Shown: positions 33,063-43,086, numbered from the stretch's first letter. The stretch is DNA of 64,000 nt from Cloacibacillus sp. (GCA_036655895.1 JAVVPF010000002.1:58926-122925), one strand, 5' to 3'. Notes: generated by a model not told the origin, from the sequence alone. Made by a program: numbers and translations.

Positions 33063-34385
33063 ATGCTCAGGGATGAATTATCTGATCGCCGAATTGGATT
33101 GGCGGACTGCAATAATTTTTTCTGTTCTTGTGAGCGGCGGATCTGTCCGGAACTTGAAGGAAGGCCCGTTGTTGTGCTGAGCGGCAATGACGGCTGCATT
33201 ATCTCACGTTCGAACGAGGTCAAGGCGATGTGTGTGCAGATGGGCGCTCCGTTTTTTAAATATAGAGAGCTGCTGGCCTATCACGGCGTCGCCATTCGTT
33301 CCGCAAACCACAGGATATATCAGGGCATCTCCTCCGAAGTGATGGCTGTTATCCGGAGCTACACAGACTGTCAGGAGATATATTCTATAGATGAATCTTT
33401 CTTTAATCTCGCCATCCCTACCATTTCAGATCCATTTTCCTATTGTGAAAAGCTGCGTCAGGAGATATGGCGGCGATGCCGCATTCCCATCTCGATAGGC
33501 ATCGCTCCTACGAAAACTTTGGCGAAGCTTGGAACTGAGTACGCGAAGAAGCACCGTGAGACTAACGGCGTTCTTTGGATGGATAAGTCAAGATATAAAA
33601 GTGCCGGTTTCATGAGCGCCTTTCCCTGCCGCGACGTTTGGGGCATCGGCCCTAAGATGGCGGAGAGTCTGAGCCGCGCCGGTATCAGCAACGTGGCCCA
33701 GTTTGCGGCACGAGAGGACACGTGGATCAAGGATAAATATAATATGCCAGGGCTATATACGGCATGGGAGCTGCGCGGTTTCTCCGTAAACCCCGTTCAG
33801 AATAAGCGCAGGCCTCAGCAGAGCATTATGGTCTCGCGCTCTTTTGGAGAGCCGATAACTACCTTTTCCGGGGTGCTGGACGCCCTTATCTCGTTTACCG
33901 TCTCTGCCGCTGCGCAAATGCGGCGAGCCGGGCTTTCAGCCGGAAAAATGGAGGTGTATGTGGCGACAAATCGTTTTGGCAATGATTATTACGCAATGGG
34001 GAAGGACTTCGTCTTTCATGAACCGGAGACACTTGACGGAACGTTTATCAAAATCGCGACTGAGCTTCTGAAACAGATATATACGGACGGACGCCAATAT
34101 AAAAAATGCGGCGTTATCCTCTCTAATCTGTCAAACGTATCTTTGGGTAGGCAGACGAATCTTTTCGCCGACGAAGCTTGTGAAAGGCGCAGGGCGGCCA
34201 TGACCGTAATAGACCGTTTAAACAACGAGGGAAAGAGGCCCGTTCTGAAGCCCGCTGTGCTATGCGAAAGGCCGGATTCAGAAAAAAACTGGAAAAGCAA
34301 ATCAGAGTTTAAGACAGACGAAAAAACATTGCAAAACTCGCCGGTGGAGGCGACGCGCTTTCAATCCCACGCCGAGGATTTCTGA
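33063..34385 (+). CDS. umuC: Y-family DNA polymerase (UmuC-like)
   Basis: This 440-residue Y-family polymerase carries out translesion synthesis. It has LADCNNFFCSCERR (first catalytic Asp), VVVLSGNDGCIISRSNEVKA and YSIDESFFN (second catalytic acids), then a helix-hairpin-helix (AMSFPCRDVWGIGPKMAESL-type region) and a little-finger domain. The C-terminal end is charged and variable. It differs from Pol IV by the NDGC motif typical of UmuC. No umuD gene is adjacent. It is the first core gene after the prophage. ATG at 33063 preceded by GGGGGCG. Confidence 0.85.
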   Translation: MLRDELSDRRIGLADCNNFFCSCERRICPELEGRPVVVLSGNDGCIISRSNEVKAMCVQMGAPFFKYRELLAYHGVAIRSANHRIYQGISSEVMAVIRSYTDCQEIYSIDESFFNLAIPTISDPFSYCEKLRQEIWRRCRIPISIGIAPTKTLAKLGTEYAKKHRETNGVLWMDKSRYKSAGFMSAFPCRDVWGIGPKMAESLSRAGISNVAQFAAREDTWIKDKYNMPGLYTAWELRGFSVNPVQNKRRPQQSIMVSRSFGEPITTFSGVLDALISFTVSAAAQMRRAGLSAGKMEVYVATNRFGNDYYAMGKDFVFHEPETLDGTFIKIATELLKQIYTDGRQYKKCGVILSNLSNVSLGRQTNLFADEACERRRAAMTVIDRLNNEGKRPVLKPAVLCERPDSEKNWKSKSEFKTDEKTLQNSPVEATRFQSHAEDF

Positions 34386-34403
34386 GGAACCTTTGCAAAA
34401 TGG

Positions 34404-34427
34404 CATAAAAAAATGGGCTTACGCCCA
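34404..34427 (-). terminator. terminator after tRNA cluster
   Basis: TGGGC and GCCCA arms (34414-34427) with loop TTAC are followed leftward by a run of seven T, ending the minus-strand tRNA transcript. Confidence 0.7.
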
Positions 34428-34438
34428 AAAATGTTCAA

Positions 34439-34514
34439 TGGTGGATCGTACAAGAATCGAACTTGTAACCCCCTGATTAAGAGTCAGGTGCTCTGCCAGT
34501 TGAGCTAACGATCC
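34439..34514 (-). tRNA. tRNA-Lys (CTT), copy 1
   Basis: A 76-base cloverleaf with acceptor GGATCGT / ACGATCC, anticodon loop CTCTTAA (CTT) and an encoded CCA. It is an exact duplicate of the next tRNA. Confidence 0.9.
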
Positions 34515-34550
34515 ATATAAGCCTTGAGGTCCGGCTTTTTGGAATAAAAA

Positions 34551-34626
34551 TGGTGGATCGTACAAGAATCGAACTTGTAACCCCCTGATTAAGAGTCAGG
34601 TGCTCTGCCAGTTGAGCTAACGATCC
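34551..34626 (-). tRNA. tRNA-Lys (CTT), copy 2
   Basis: The same tRNA as the previous entry, separated by 36 bases. Anticodon CTT, encoded CCA. Confidence 0.9.
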
Positions 34627-34647
34627 ATCATATATGAAAGTTATAAG

Positions 34648-34725
34648 TGGGGTGAGTGACGGGAATTGAACCCGCAACCACCGGAACCACAATCCGGTAC
34701 TCTAACCAATTGAGCTACACTCACC
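34648..34725 (-). tRNA. tRNA-His (GTG)
   Basis: Acceptor GTGAGTG / CACTCAC, anticodon GTG in loop TTGTGGT, an extra 5' G (G-1) opposite C73 as required for tRNA-His, and CCA encoded. Confidence 0.9.
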
Positions 34726-34751
34726 ATACAACTTTCGGTGCTTTTCTAAAG

Positions 34752-34828
<77 letters not shown>

Positions 34829-35098
34829 ATCTTTCACCACTGCCTCTGCCGAAGCACGCGAATAATTATAACTAAAATTATCTTTATGTCAATAACAAAA
34901 TGACAAATTGCCAGCGGCGATATACTCCGATGTCCTACGTCAGCCGCGAGCGAAAAGTGGAACTTCCAAATTATCAATAAACATGGAAAGCTAGACCCGC
35001 AGAATAGCATTGTCAAATTAATCAAGATAGTTAACATAAAACTATAGCTCAATATCACATCTCGTGATAGGATAATACATTGGAGGGGAGTTGTATTA

Positions 35099-36808
35099 AT
35101 GGCAGATCCCGAAAAGAAGTCTGTAAAAAATCATAAACACAAAAGAAAGAGCGCTAATCTCACCGTGTGCCCGCTTGGCGGCATGGGCGAGATAGGCAAA
35201 AACTTAACTGTATTCGGCTATGGCGAGGAATTTATCATAGTGGACTGCGGCCTTAAGTTCCCGGAAGAGGATATGCTGGGAATTGATTTTGTAATTCCAG
35301 ATATCGAATACCTTATGGAAAATAAGGCTAAGATAAAGGGTATATTCATTACCCACGGTCACGAAGACCACATAGGGGCGCTTCCGTTCGTGCTCCCGAG
35401 GCTCAATGTCCCCGTATACTGCACGCGGCTTGCAGGCGGCCTCATCGAAAACAAAATGCTTGACGTAAAAACTGGCTACACTCCTGATTTTCGCTATGTC
35501 TCCCAGGGGGACAGCGTGGACGCGGGATGCTTCCATGTCCAGTTTATTCCAGTCTCCCATTCCATTCCCGATGCAAACGCGCTTGCCATCCACACGCCGG
35601 CCGGCGTCGTCGTACACACCGGCGACTTTAAGTTCGACCCTACGCCGATAGACGGCATTCGTTCCGACTACAGCGCCCTTGCGAGGCTTGGCGACGAAGG
35701 CGTGCTTCTTTTGATGTCCGACTCTACGAACATCGAAAGGCCCGGCTCTACGCCGTCCGAGAAAACTATCGAAACGACCTTCGAGCGTCTATTCCGCCTT
35801 TACAAAGATAAAAGGATAGTCATCGCCACGTTCGCCAGTAATTTGAACCGTACGCGCATGATCATCTCAACCGCTGCGCGTTTCAACCGCAAAGTGGTGC
35901 TTGTCGGGCGCAGTATGATAGCGAACGTCGACTTGGCGGAGCGTCTTGGCTATATCGACGTCCCTGAAGGGCTTGTCATCACCCCTCAGGAAGCGGAGAA
36001 TATGCCAGACAACCGCGTGGTGGTGCTCACGACGGGCAGCCAGGGCGAGCCGTTCTCAGGCCTCGTGCTTATGAGCCGCGGAACGCACCGCCTTGTGAAG
36101 CTCGGGCCGAAGGATCTAATAATCATTTCCGCTACGCCTATACCTGGCAATGAGAAACTTGTGAGCCAGACGGTCAACCGTCTCTTCGGATGCGGCGCGG
36201 AGGTCATCTACGAGCGTGACGAAAAAATACACGTATCGGGACACGCCTCACGCGACGAACTGATGATGATGCTGAGCCTCGTGCGCCCGAAGTTCTTTGT
36301 GCCGTGTCACGGCGAGTACAGGCATCTTGTGCGTCACGCGCAGCTTGCGCGTGAAATGGGCGTTCCGTCGAAGAATATTTTTATTCTCCAAAACGGCGAC
36401 GTGCTGCAGTTCACAGGAGCCTCGAAGGCTGAAATAATCGGACGCGTTCAGGCGGGCCCCGTCCTCATCGACGGCATGGTGCTCGGTGAGTTTGAAGGCA
36501 GCATCCTGCGCGAACGCAAGGAGATGGCTGAAAACGGTCTTGTTGTCGCCTCCGTCGTCTTGGACGACGAGATGCGTCCTGTTGCGCCGATACAGATCCA
36601 AACGCGCGGCAGCGTCTATTCGGCGGATGACGGAAGCACCTTCCGCGATCTTGAAAACGCGGTAAAAGGAGCGGTAAGTCAGTTTGCGAGGACGCCGGGC
36701 GCAAAGAGGGAGACGCTTCCCACGGAGATACGCAAGCGGGTGAGGGAGGTATTCGCGCGTACGTCGCGCAATTATCCTACCATCATCCCACTTGTAACAT
36801 ATATTTAA
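35099..36808 (+). CDS. rnj: ribonuclease J
   Basis: This 569-residue metallo-beta-lactamase / beta-CASP nuclease carries FITHGHEDHIGALPFVL (HxHxDH), SHSIPDANALAI, VVHTGDFKFD, DSTNIERPGS and VSGHASRDEL. All metal-binding residues of RNase J appear. It performs 5'-3' and endonucleolytic mRNA processing in bacteria lacking RNase E-type decay. The ATG at 35099 follows GGAGGGGAG. The C-terminal domain (REVFARTSRNYPTIIPLV) is present, so the gene is full length. It is transcribed opposite the tRNAs. Confidence 0.95.
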   Translation: MADPEKKSVKNHKHKRKSANLTVCPLGGMGEIGKNLTVFGYGEEFIIVDCGLKFPEEDMLGIDFVIPDIEYLMENKAKIKGIFITHGHEDHIGALPFVLPRLNVPVYCTRLAGGLIENKMLDVKTGYTPDFRYVSQGDSVDAGCFHVQFIPVSHSIPDANALAIHTPAGVVVHTGDFKFDPTPIDGIRSDYSALARLGDEGVLLLMSDSTNIERPGSTPSEKTIETTFERLFRLYKDKRIVIATFASNLNRTRMIISTAARFNRKVVLVGRSMIANVDLAERLGYIDVPEGLVITPQEAENMPDNRVVVLTTGSQGEPFSGLVLMSRGTHRLVKLGPKDLIIISATPIPGNEKLVSQTVNRLFGCGAEVIYERDEKIHVSGHASRDELMMMLSLVRPKFFVPCHGEYRHLVRHAQLAREMGVPSKNIFILQNGDVLQFTGASKAEIIGRVQAGPVLIDGMVLGEFEGSILRERKEMAENGLVVASVVLDDEMRPVAPIQIQTRGSVYSADDGSTFRDLENAVKGAVSQFARTPGAKRETLPTEIRKRVREVFARTSRNYPTIIPLVTYI

Positions 36809-36855
36809 ATTTATGCGGCAGATAATGCCGCATTTACATTGAGGAGAGATATTTG

Positions 36856-38487
36856 ATGTCTGTGACATCTGTTTTGCAGGTGCTTGCCGGAGTTGGAATT
36901 CTTATTTATGGAATCATCATCATGGGGGACTCTTTGCAGATAATTGCGGGAGACCGGCTCCGCAGGCTTATAGGTTCACTTACGGGGACCCCTATCAAGG
37001 GGCTGATGGTCGGCACGGTCGTTACGTCAATACTGCAAAGCAGCAGCGCTACCACGGTTATGGTCGTAAGCTTTGTAGACGTAGGGTTCATGAACCTTAC
37101 GCAGGCTATAGGCGTCATACTTGGAGCCAATATCGGTACGACCGTAACCGGTCAGCTTATAGCCTTCAAGATAACAAATTTCGCCTATCTGTGCGCCGTG
37201 GTTGGGGCCGCTATCTGCATCCTCTGCCACAAAAAGCGCCATAAGCAGATAGGCGTCGGCATCATCGGCTTCGCGCTGCTATTTATAGGCATGGAGATGA
37301 TGCAGCAGCCGATGTCGTTCCTAAAGACGCGCCCCGATCTTCTTATGGCCTTTGGGAACCATCCGATGCTCGCGTTCTTGGCGGGACTGGTCATTACATT
37401 GATAGTCCAGTCCAGTTCGGCTACGGTAGGCCTTACGATGGCGGTAGCGGCGCAGGGCGTCATTCCACTGCACACCGCTATCATCATCATACTTGGCGAC
37501 AATATAGGCACGACGATAACGGCTGTGCTTGCCTCTCTTGGGGCAAACCGCGCGGCAAAGCAGGCGGCCGCGGCCCACGTCATGATAAAGGTGCTTGGCA
37601 CCGTAGCTATAATGATGGTGCTGCCGGCCTATACGCTTCTTATTGCAATGACGGCCGATAATATCTCGCGCCAGGTGGCTAACGCGCATACCATCTTCAA
37701 CATAATCATTGCCTTTATGTTCCTGCCGTTTGTCGCGCAGTACGCAAAGTTCATAAGGAAGATAATCCCGGACGACAAGAACGTCGTCGAATCAGGCTCG
37801 CTTTACCTTAACCCGGCGCTCATAACGGCATCTAGCGCGGCCGCGGTAGACGCCGTCCGTAAGGAAATGATCCGCCTGGCGCAGTCCGCCCTTCAGATGA
37901 TCGTTGACTGCCGCATACTTATCATTGAAAATAAGGAAAAATATTCGGACGAAGTCGGCCGCTACGAATCGAACGTAAACGAGCTGACGCACGAGATAGT
38001 CCGCTATTCGACGGAAGTGGGGCAGACCGGGCTTTCACGCGACCTTTCGCTTTTGCTCAACTCCTGCACGAACGCCGTAGGAGACGTCGAACGCATAGGC
38101 GACCACGCCACAAATCTGGTGGAGATGTCGCAGTATCTTCAGGACCATAAGCTGACGCTGTCGCGTATGGCGCTTGAAGAGGGCAACGAGATGTTTGAGC
38201 TGGTGATCACCGCTCTTACAAAGAGCATTCAGGCTTTGGAAGAGGAGAACATAGAGCTTGCAAAAGAGGTGATTGCGCTTGAGGAACGTATAGATTACAT
38301 GGAGAAGACACTGCGCGCACAGCACATAGCCAGGCTCAACGCGGGCGGCTGCACACCGGGCGCGGGCGTCATCTTCATTGACATTCTGAGCAATCTGGAA
38401 CGAGTAGGAGACCATGCCAACAACTTGGCGATGGTGGTATTTGATATAGAACGTCTGCGTCATCACGACAAAGCAGTGAAAGCATGA
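36856..38487 (+). CDS. Na+/phosphate cotransporter with PhoU-like domain
   Basis: This is a NptA/Na-Pi cotransporter II family protein of 543 residues. The first half has two inverted membrane repeats, each with the signature QSSSAT (SILQSSSATTV and LIVQSSSATV). The second half is a PhoU-like helical domain (ERIGDHATNLVEM, ERVGDHANNLAMV). It imports phosphate with sodium, possibly controlled by the PhoU part. The ATG at 36856 follows GAGGAGAG by seven bases; a TTG one codon earlier is less likely. Confidence 0.9.
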   Translation: MSVTSVLQVLAGVGILIYGIIIMGDSLQIIAGDRLRRLIGSLTGTPIKGLMVGTVVTSILQSSSATTVMVVSFVDVGFMNLTQAIGVILGANIGTTVTGQLIAFKITNFAYLCAVVGAAICILCHKKRHKQIGVGIIGFALLFIGMEMMQQPMSFLKTRPDLLMAFGNHPMLAFLAGLVITLIVQSSSATVGLTMAVAAQGVIPLHTAIIIILGDNIGTTITAVLASLGANRAAKQAAAAHVMIKVLGTVAIMMVLPAYTLLIAMTADNISRQVANAHTIFNIIIAFMFLPFVAQYAKFIRKIIPDDKNVVESGSLYLNPALITASSAAAVDAVRKEMIRLAQSALQMIVDCRILIIENKEKYSDEVGRYESNVNELTHEIVRYSTEVGQTGLSRDLSLLLNSCTNAVGDVERIGDHATNLVEMSQYLQDHKLTLSRMALEEGNEMFELVITALTKSIQALEEENIELAKEVIALEERIDYMEKTLRAQHIARLNAGGCTPGAGVIFIDILSNLERVGDHANNLAMVVFDIERLRHHDKAVKA

Positions 38488-38498
38488 GGTGTTGTTAA

Positions 38499-39308
38499 AT
38501 GAATTTAGATGTGATCCTTTTGGGGTTTGTGCAGGGTTTTACTGAATTTCTGCCGGTGAGCAGCTCAGGACATCTGGCGCTTGCTAAAATTTTTCTGGGA
38601 GTCAGCCTGCCTCCGCTCAATTACGATCTTGTGCTGCACGTCTCGACTACGCTTGCTACAATAATATTCTTCTTTACCGACATCTGGACGTTTTTTGTGC
38701 AGTGGTGCAGAGGATTTACCTCGCCTGAAGCCAGAAAGAGCCAGGGCTGGAGCGTAGGCTGGGCCGTTGTCATAGGAACGGTGATCACAGGCGCCATAGG
38801 CATGACTCTTAAAAATTTCGCGGAAGAGGCGTCGCTCAATTCCATGCTGGTGGGGATAGGACTGACGATCACAGGCGTGCTGCTTTTGGCGTCAAAGTAT
38901 ATAAGAGAGGGATACGGCAAAGTGTCGCTGATGGACGGCGTATATGTCGGCATAGCTCAGGGCATAGCGGTCATGCCCGGCGTATCGCGTTCTGGAATGA
39001 CTATCCTGGCTGGGCTTTCCGTAGGGCTTTCCAAAGAGGCGGCCTTCAGGTTCTCGTTCCTCCTTTCGATTCCCGCCATTCTTGGCGCGGCCTTCGTGCA
39101 GGCGCTTGAGATCGGCGGCTGGGAGACCTTTGTCTCAACGCTTCCTGCCGGATGGATGATAGGCGCAGTAAGCGCGTTTTTAAGCGGCCTCCTGTCGCTC
39201 TTCATTCTGAAAAAACTCGTCATAAACTCTAAATGGTGGTTCTTCGGCATATACTGTTTCATCCTTGGCGTTTCAGTGGTCACGGCAACTTTGACCGGAG
39301 CGTGGTGA
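38499..39308 (+). CDS. uppP: undecaprenyl-diphosphatase
   Basis: This 269-residue membrane enzyme (BacA/UppP) dephosphorylates undecaprenyl pyrophosphate to recycle the peptidoglycan lipid carrier. Diagnostic motifs are GFTEFLPVSSSGHLAL (first region) and VMPGVSRSGMTI (second). Eight hydrophobic segments fit. It is 12 bases after the cotransporter and two bases before the next small gene. Confidence 0.93.
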   Translation: MNLDVILLGFVQGFTEFLPVSSSGHLALAKIFLGVSLPPLNYDLVLHVSTTLATIIFFFTDIWTFFVQWCRGFTSPEARKSQGWSVGWAVVIGTVITGAIGMTLKNFAEEASLNSMLVGIGLTITGVLLLASKYIREGYGKVSLMDGVYVGIAQGIAVMPGVSRSGMTILAGLSVGLSKEAAFRFSFLLSIPAILGAAFVQALEIGGWETFVSTLPAGWMIGAVSAFLSGLLSLFILKKLVINSKWWFFGIYCFILGVSVVTATLTGAW

Positions 39309-39309
39309 G

Positions 39310-39558
39310 ATGGCCCTCTTTAAGAATTATTCTATCCGGTGGGGCATAATTTTTCTCTGCCTTGTCATGGGCACGTGGCTTGGGATATTTTTTCAGCGTT
39401 TTCCCGCCACGGCCGTGCTCTTTGCCAACGTGGTCGATTTTTCCGTTGATATAAAAGAGATAAATTTCGTAATGATACGTTTGGGCTTTCTATTTGCCCT
39501 CAAACTCAATCTTGGGACGCTCATCGGCGCAATAACGGGGATATTTATAACAAGATGA
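39310..39558 (+). CDS. small membrane protein (DUF4321-like)
   Basis: This 82-residue protein has two hydrophobic segments (GIIFLCLVMGTWLGIFF; FVMIRLGFLFALKLNLG). Similar small membrane proteins occur just before maf in several anaerobes. The stop overlaps the maf start (ATGA). Function unknown; the family name is tentative. Confidence 0.6.
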   Translation: MALFKNYSIRWGIIFLCLVMGTWLGIFFQRFPATAVLFANVVDFSVDIKEINFVMIRLGFLFALKLNLGTLIGAITGIFITR

Positions 39559-40151
39559 GGAACAATCTTATACTTGCCTCTGGCAGTCCCAGGCGCCGAG
39601 AACTGCTGGCCGGCCTGGGCTGGAATTTTAAGGTCATTCCATCAGAAGTTGACGAGAAAAAAATTGAAGGCGAAGCGCCGCATCTGATGGTCGAACGCCT
39701 CGCCTCTGAAAAGGCGGCTGATGTCGCCTCGCGCAACAAGGGATGCTGGACGATAGGGGCGGACACCGTCGTCGTCGTAGACGGGCGAGTGCTTGGCAAG
39801 CCCTCGTGCTCCGGCGAGGCCTTTGAGATGCTGTCACTGCTTGCGGGGCGCGCTCATTCCGTCTTCACAGGAGTTGCGCTTGTTTCTCCGTCTGGCGATA
39901 CGCTTGTGCGCCATGAAGAGACGCGCGTTCGCTTTCGGCCCCTTTCAGACGCAGAGATAAACGCCTACATCGCTCAGGGAGAATGTATGGATAAGGCCGG
40001 AGCGTACGCTATACAGGAAAAGGGCACGCTGCTTGTCGACCGTGTCGAAGGCTGCTATTTCAATGTGGTGGGGCTTCCGCTCAACTGCCTCAGCGCAATG
40101 TTTCGCGAGATGGGAGTGCCGCTTGATGAACAATGGGGGAAAGAAGAATGA
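39555..40151 (+). CDS. maf: Maf-type nucleotide pyrophosphatase
   Basis: This 198-residue Maf/YceF protein has the signature LILASGSPRRRELLAGLG at the N-terminus, GADTVVVVDGRVLGKP in the middle and YAIQEKGTLL near the end. It hydrolyses non-canonical dNTP/NTP and is linked to cell division control. It begins inside the previous gene (ATGA overlap) and ends overlapping the next start, a tight operon. Confidence 0.93.
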   Translation: MRNNLILASGSPRRRELLAGLGWNFKVIPSEVDEKKIEGEAPHLMVERLASEKAADVASRNKGCWTIGADTVVVVDGRVLGKPSCSGEAFEMLSLLAGRAHSVFTGVALVSPSGDTLVRHEETRVRFRPLSDAEINAYIAQGECMDKAGAYAIQEKGTLLVDRVEGCYFNVVGLPLNCLSAMFREMGVPLDEQWGKEE

Positions 40152-42055
40152 AAAGACTGAATAAAAGAACGCTGCTTTACGGGGCGTTGCTGCTTGCCGT
40201 CATACTCGCGCTTGCGGGGCTTACGGCGCGCCTTGCCGCGGAAAGGCGCAATAAAACGGTGGCCTTCGCCGTGGACTATCGCGAGATAAGCTCACTCGGC
40301 TATCAAAACAAAAAGCCTGCTTCTGACGTGTGGAAGGAGCTGCACGCGCTTGGCGTCTTTGGCCTGACCGCCGCGGAATATACGGGCGACGAGCTGATGC
40401 TTTACAACGCGATGCCGATAAAATTTGGCGCGGCGGGCGTGCTTTCTGACTCCGCCAAATTCAGCGACTACGCAAACAGAGCCGCTATCCGCTATCCGGC
40501 CGACATGACCGACGCGGAGAGGCTATACGTCTACTTAAGTAAAAAACTTCCCGCGTGCGAGCTGGTGCGCGGCAAAAAATACAATACGCTGCTGCTGCCC
40601 GGCACAGTTGATGAATTTAAATATTCGGCGTTCGTCCCTGATTTTCAGGCGCTTGATTTCTGCAAAAAATATAATATAAACGTTCTCTACCGTCCCGGCC
40701 CGTGTACGCCCGCAACAGGAGAAAATACCGCGAAGGCCCTTCTTTACCTTTCAAAACTGTATCCGCAGATCAAAAACATAATACCCTCGGGCCTCATAGC
40801 CCCCGGCTATCCCGATTTGGGACAGATAGCCTCCGTCTTGAAGGAAAGAGGCATAACGCTTTCTCAGGTTGAGTTCATAAAACAGGTCGGAGTGCCTCAG
40901 CTTGCGCAGAAGGCCGGCAGCATGGTCGTGCCGATGCACAGTCTGACTCGCGATGAAATAATATCGCGCAACGTCAAACGCAGCTCCATCACGGACCGCT
41001 TCATCAGGGCTGTGCACGAGCGTTCGATACGCCTGCTCCTTGTGCACCCGTATGATCTTCAGATGGGCGGGCGCCTTGAGATTTTCAAAGAAGACCTTGG
41101 GCTTTACAAGGGAGAGCTTGAAGCGCACGGGTATAAGATGGGCTGGCCCAAACCTATGGGCTCCTGGCCCGCTCCGTTTGCCGGAGCTATGGCCTGCGGC
41201 CTCGTCTTTATCTTCACGCTGTGGTTTTTCGCAGAGCGTATGCGCGGCGCGGAGTGCGGCGCAGTATCTCCCAAGGGCGCTCTTTTGCTCTTTGTTTTTG
41301 CCTTTGCGCTTGGCGCCGTCATGTTGAAAGTTTCCATCGCCGCGAAGTTGCTTGGCGGTTTCTGTGGAGCACTTGCTGCGACGGAGGCGGCTCTTACGGC
41401 GCTTGGAAGTTCGCGCCAAAGGTTCAAGGGAGCGGTGGCCGGCCTGTTTATCGTTATGGCGGGCGGCCTTGCCATAGCTTCTTTCTACGGAACGTCTGCT
41501 GCGGCTCTCCGCCTGACGCCCTTTTCCGGCGTGAAGCTGACGCTGCTTCTGCCGCCGCTTCTTGTGTTGGTCCACGACCTTGTGCGTCGCGTGCATCCTG
41601 AAAGTGTCGGCGAGATACTGGAGCGTCCTGCGATATGGGGCGAGCTCGTCATCATAGGCGTTATGCTGGGCGCAATGCTCGTCATGGCGCTGCGCAGCGA
41701 CAACGTCTCCAACGTGCCCGCCCTTGAGGTCGCCTTCCGCGACTTTATGGAACGCGTAATGGTTGTGCGGCCGAGAACTAAAGAATTTCTTATCGGATAC
41801 CCCGCGCTTGTGCTCTACTGGTATCTTGTGCGCAATAATTTCCTGTCAGGGTACCGTGAAGCCGTGCGTATTGCGGCGGTGCTGGGATTCTGTTCTGCGG
41901 TTAATACTTTCTGCCACTTCCATACCCTGCTTTACTTAAGCGTCATCCGCGTGCTCAACGGCTGGTGGCTCGGCCTCGTAGTAGGCGTCGCCTTTACGGC
42001 GCTTTTGAGCTTTGCGGTAAATAAAATTTTGCAATCGAAACCAGCGCGCCTGTAA
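40148..42055 (+). CDS. DUF5693-type membrane protein
   Basis: This 635-residue protein has an N-terminal anchor (LLYGALLLAVILALAGL). A soluble region (about 30-350) resembles a glycosidase- or deacetylase-like extracytoplasmic domain. The C-terminal part has seven to eight membrane segments. DUF5693 proteins are found next to csaB and are thought to act in surface polymer biogenesis. I chose the ATG at 40148, which overlaps the maf stop by four bases and has GGGGGAAAG upstream. Codon use is GC-rich as in neighbours. Confidence 0.75.
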   Translation: MKRLNKRTLLYGALLLAVILALAGLTARLAAERRNKTVAFAVDYREISSLGYQNKKPASDVWKELHALGVFGLTAAEYTGDELMLYNAMPIKFGAAGVLSDSAKFSDYANRAAIRYPADMTDAERLYVYLSKKLPACELVRGKKYNTLLLPGTVDEFKYSAFVPDFQALDFCKKYNINVLYRPGPCTPATGENTAKALLYLSKLYPQIKNIIPSGLIAPGYPDLGQIASVLKERGITLSQVEFIKQVGVPQLAQKAGSMVVPMHSLTRDEIISRNVKRSSITDRFIRAVHERSIRLLLVHPYDLQMGGRLEIFKEDLGLYKGELEAHGYKMGWPKPMGSWPAPFAGAMACGLVFIFTLWFFAERMRGAECGAVSPKGALLLFVFAFALGAVMLKVSIAAKLLGGFCGALAATEAALTALGSSRQRFKGAVAGLFIVMAGGLAIASFYGTSAAALRLTPFSGVKLTLLLPPLLVLVHDLVRRVHPESVGEILERPAIWGELVIIGVMLGAMLVMALRSDNVSNVPALEVAFRDFMERVMVVRPRTKEFLIGYPALVLYWYLVRNNFLSGYREAVRIAAVLGFCSAVNTFCHFHTLLYLSVIRVLNGWWLGLVVGVAFTALLSFAVNKILQSKPARL

Positions 42056-42063
42056 ATTTTTAC

Positions 42064-43086
42064 ATGTCAAAGGTTTATGATTTTCTGCTGCTTGGATACT
42101 ACGGCTTCGGCAACTTGGGCGACGAGCTCCTTGCCGAGGCCGTGCTTTCTTTGCTTCTGGAATGTGGGATAAAAAAAGAATCTGTCGCCGTTCTTTCGGC
42201 CTCCCCGCGTGAGAGCGAAGCAAGGCTTGGGATACGCGCCTTCAACAGGTGGGACCTGCGCGAGGTGAGCCGCGCCTGCCGCAGCTCAAGGGCGCTGCTT
42301 CTTGGCGGAGGCGGCCTCTTTCAGGAGAGCACGAGCCTCCGCTCGTGCCTCTATTATTACGCCGTGGTGCGCATAGCCGCGCTGCACGGCGCCAAAATAA
42401 TGGCGGCAGGGCAGTCCGTCGGCCCGCTGCGCTCCTTTGCGGCGCGCGCTCTTACGAAAAACGCCTTTTCGCTTTGCGCGGACGTTGCCGTGCGCGACAA
42501 GCCCTCCTTTGCGTGGCTCTCAAAATGGAAAATACCGGCTCGCCTTTCGCCGGACCTTGTAATGTCGCTGCGTCCGCAAAGGGCGGCCTCACAGCAGCGA
42601 CTGCTTGTAAATATCAGGCCGGGACACGACGAACTTGCCGCTCTTACGCTGCAATGGGCGGCGGAGCTTGCCAAGGCGCGCGGGCTCTCCGTCACAGGCA
42701 TAGCTCTTTCAGACGATGACGCGGCATTGTTTGATAAATTCAAAAAATTTGATTATGCGGATTTGAGCGATATAATTACCGTGCGCTCGCTGGACGATTT
42801 TTCGCAAGCCGCACAAAATGCAGGAGGCGCGGTCGGTATGAGGCTTCATTTTTTGATACTGAGCTGCCTTTGCGGAGTGCCTTCCGCAGGTTCCGCGTAC
42901 GACCCTAAGGTCGGCGCTTTTTGCGCGGAATACGGGCTTTCGCTGGTCTGTGAGCAAGAGACGCCGTCCCTTTGCGTCCAGGTTTCGGAGGCGAGGCTGG
43001 ACGCGGTGCGCGGGACGATAAAAAAAGACTTTATTTCCGGCGTGAAGGCAGTGCTGCCGCGCTGGTCGGGAGAGAGCAATGGATAA
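42064..43086 (+). CDS. csaB: polysaccharide pyruvyl transferase CsaB
   Basis: This 340-residue transferase adds ketal pyruvate to cell-wall polysaccharide, which S-layer homology domains bind. N-terminal LLGYYGFGNLGDELLAEAV and LLGGGGLFQEST are diagnostic; GMRLHFLILSCLCGVP is the C-terminal motif. It follows the DUF5693-like gene by eight bases. Its presence suggests SLH-anchored surface proteins. It overlaps the next gene by eight bases. Confidence 0.92.
   Translation: MSKVYDFLLLGYYGFGNLGDELLAEAVLSLLLECGIKKESVAVLSASPRESEARLGIRAFNRWDLREVSRACRSSRALLLGGGGLFQESTSLRSCLYYYAVVRIAALHGAKIMAAGQSVGPLRSFAARALTKNAFSLCADVAVRDKPSFAWLSKWKIPARLSPDLVMSLRPQRAASQQRLLVNIRPGHDELAALTLQWAAELAKARGLSVTGIALSDDDAALFDKFKKFDYADLSDIITVRSLDDFSQAAQNAGGAVGMRLHFLILSCLCGVPSAGSAYDPKVGAFCAEYGLSLVCEQETPSLCVQVSEARLDAVRGTIKKDFISGVKAVLPRWSGESNG

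Noticed and set aside
33063..34385. Pol IV (DinB) instead of UmuC
   Set aside because: The SGNDGCIISRSNE motif and overall length fit UmuC-type proteins.
40751..41596. Minus-strand frame inside the DUF5693-type gene
   Set aside because: Highly basic, low-complexity product typical of antisense frames in GC-rich genes.
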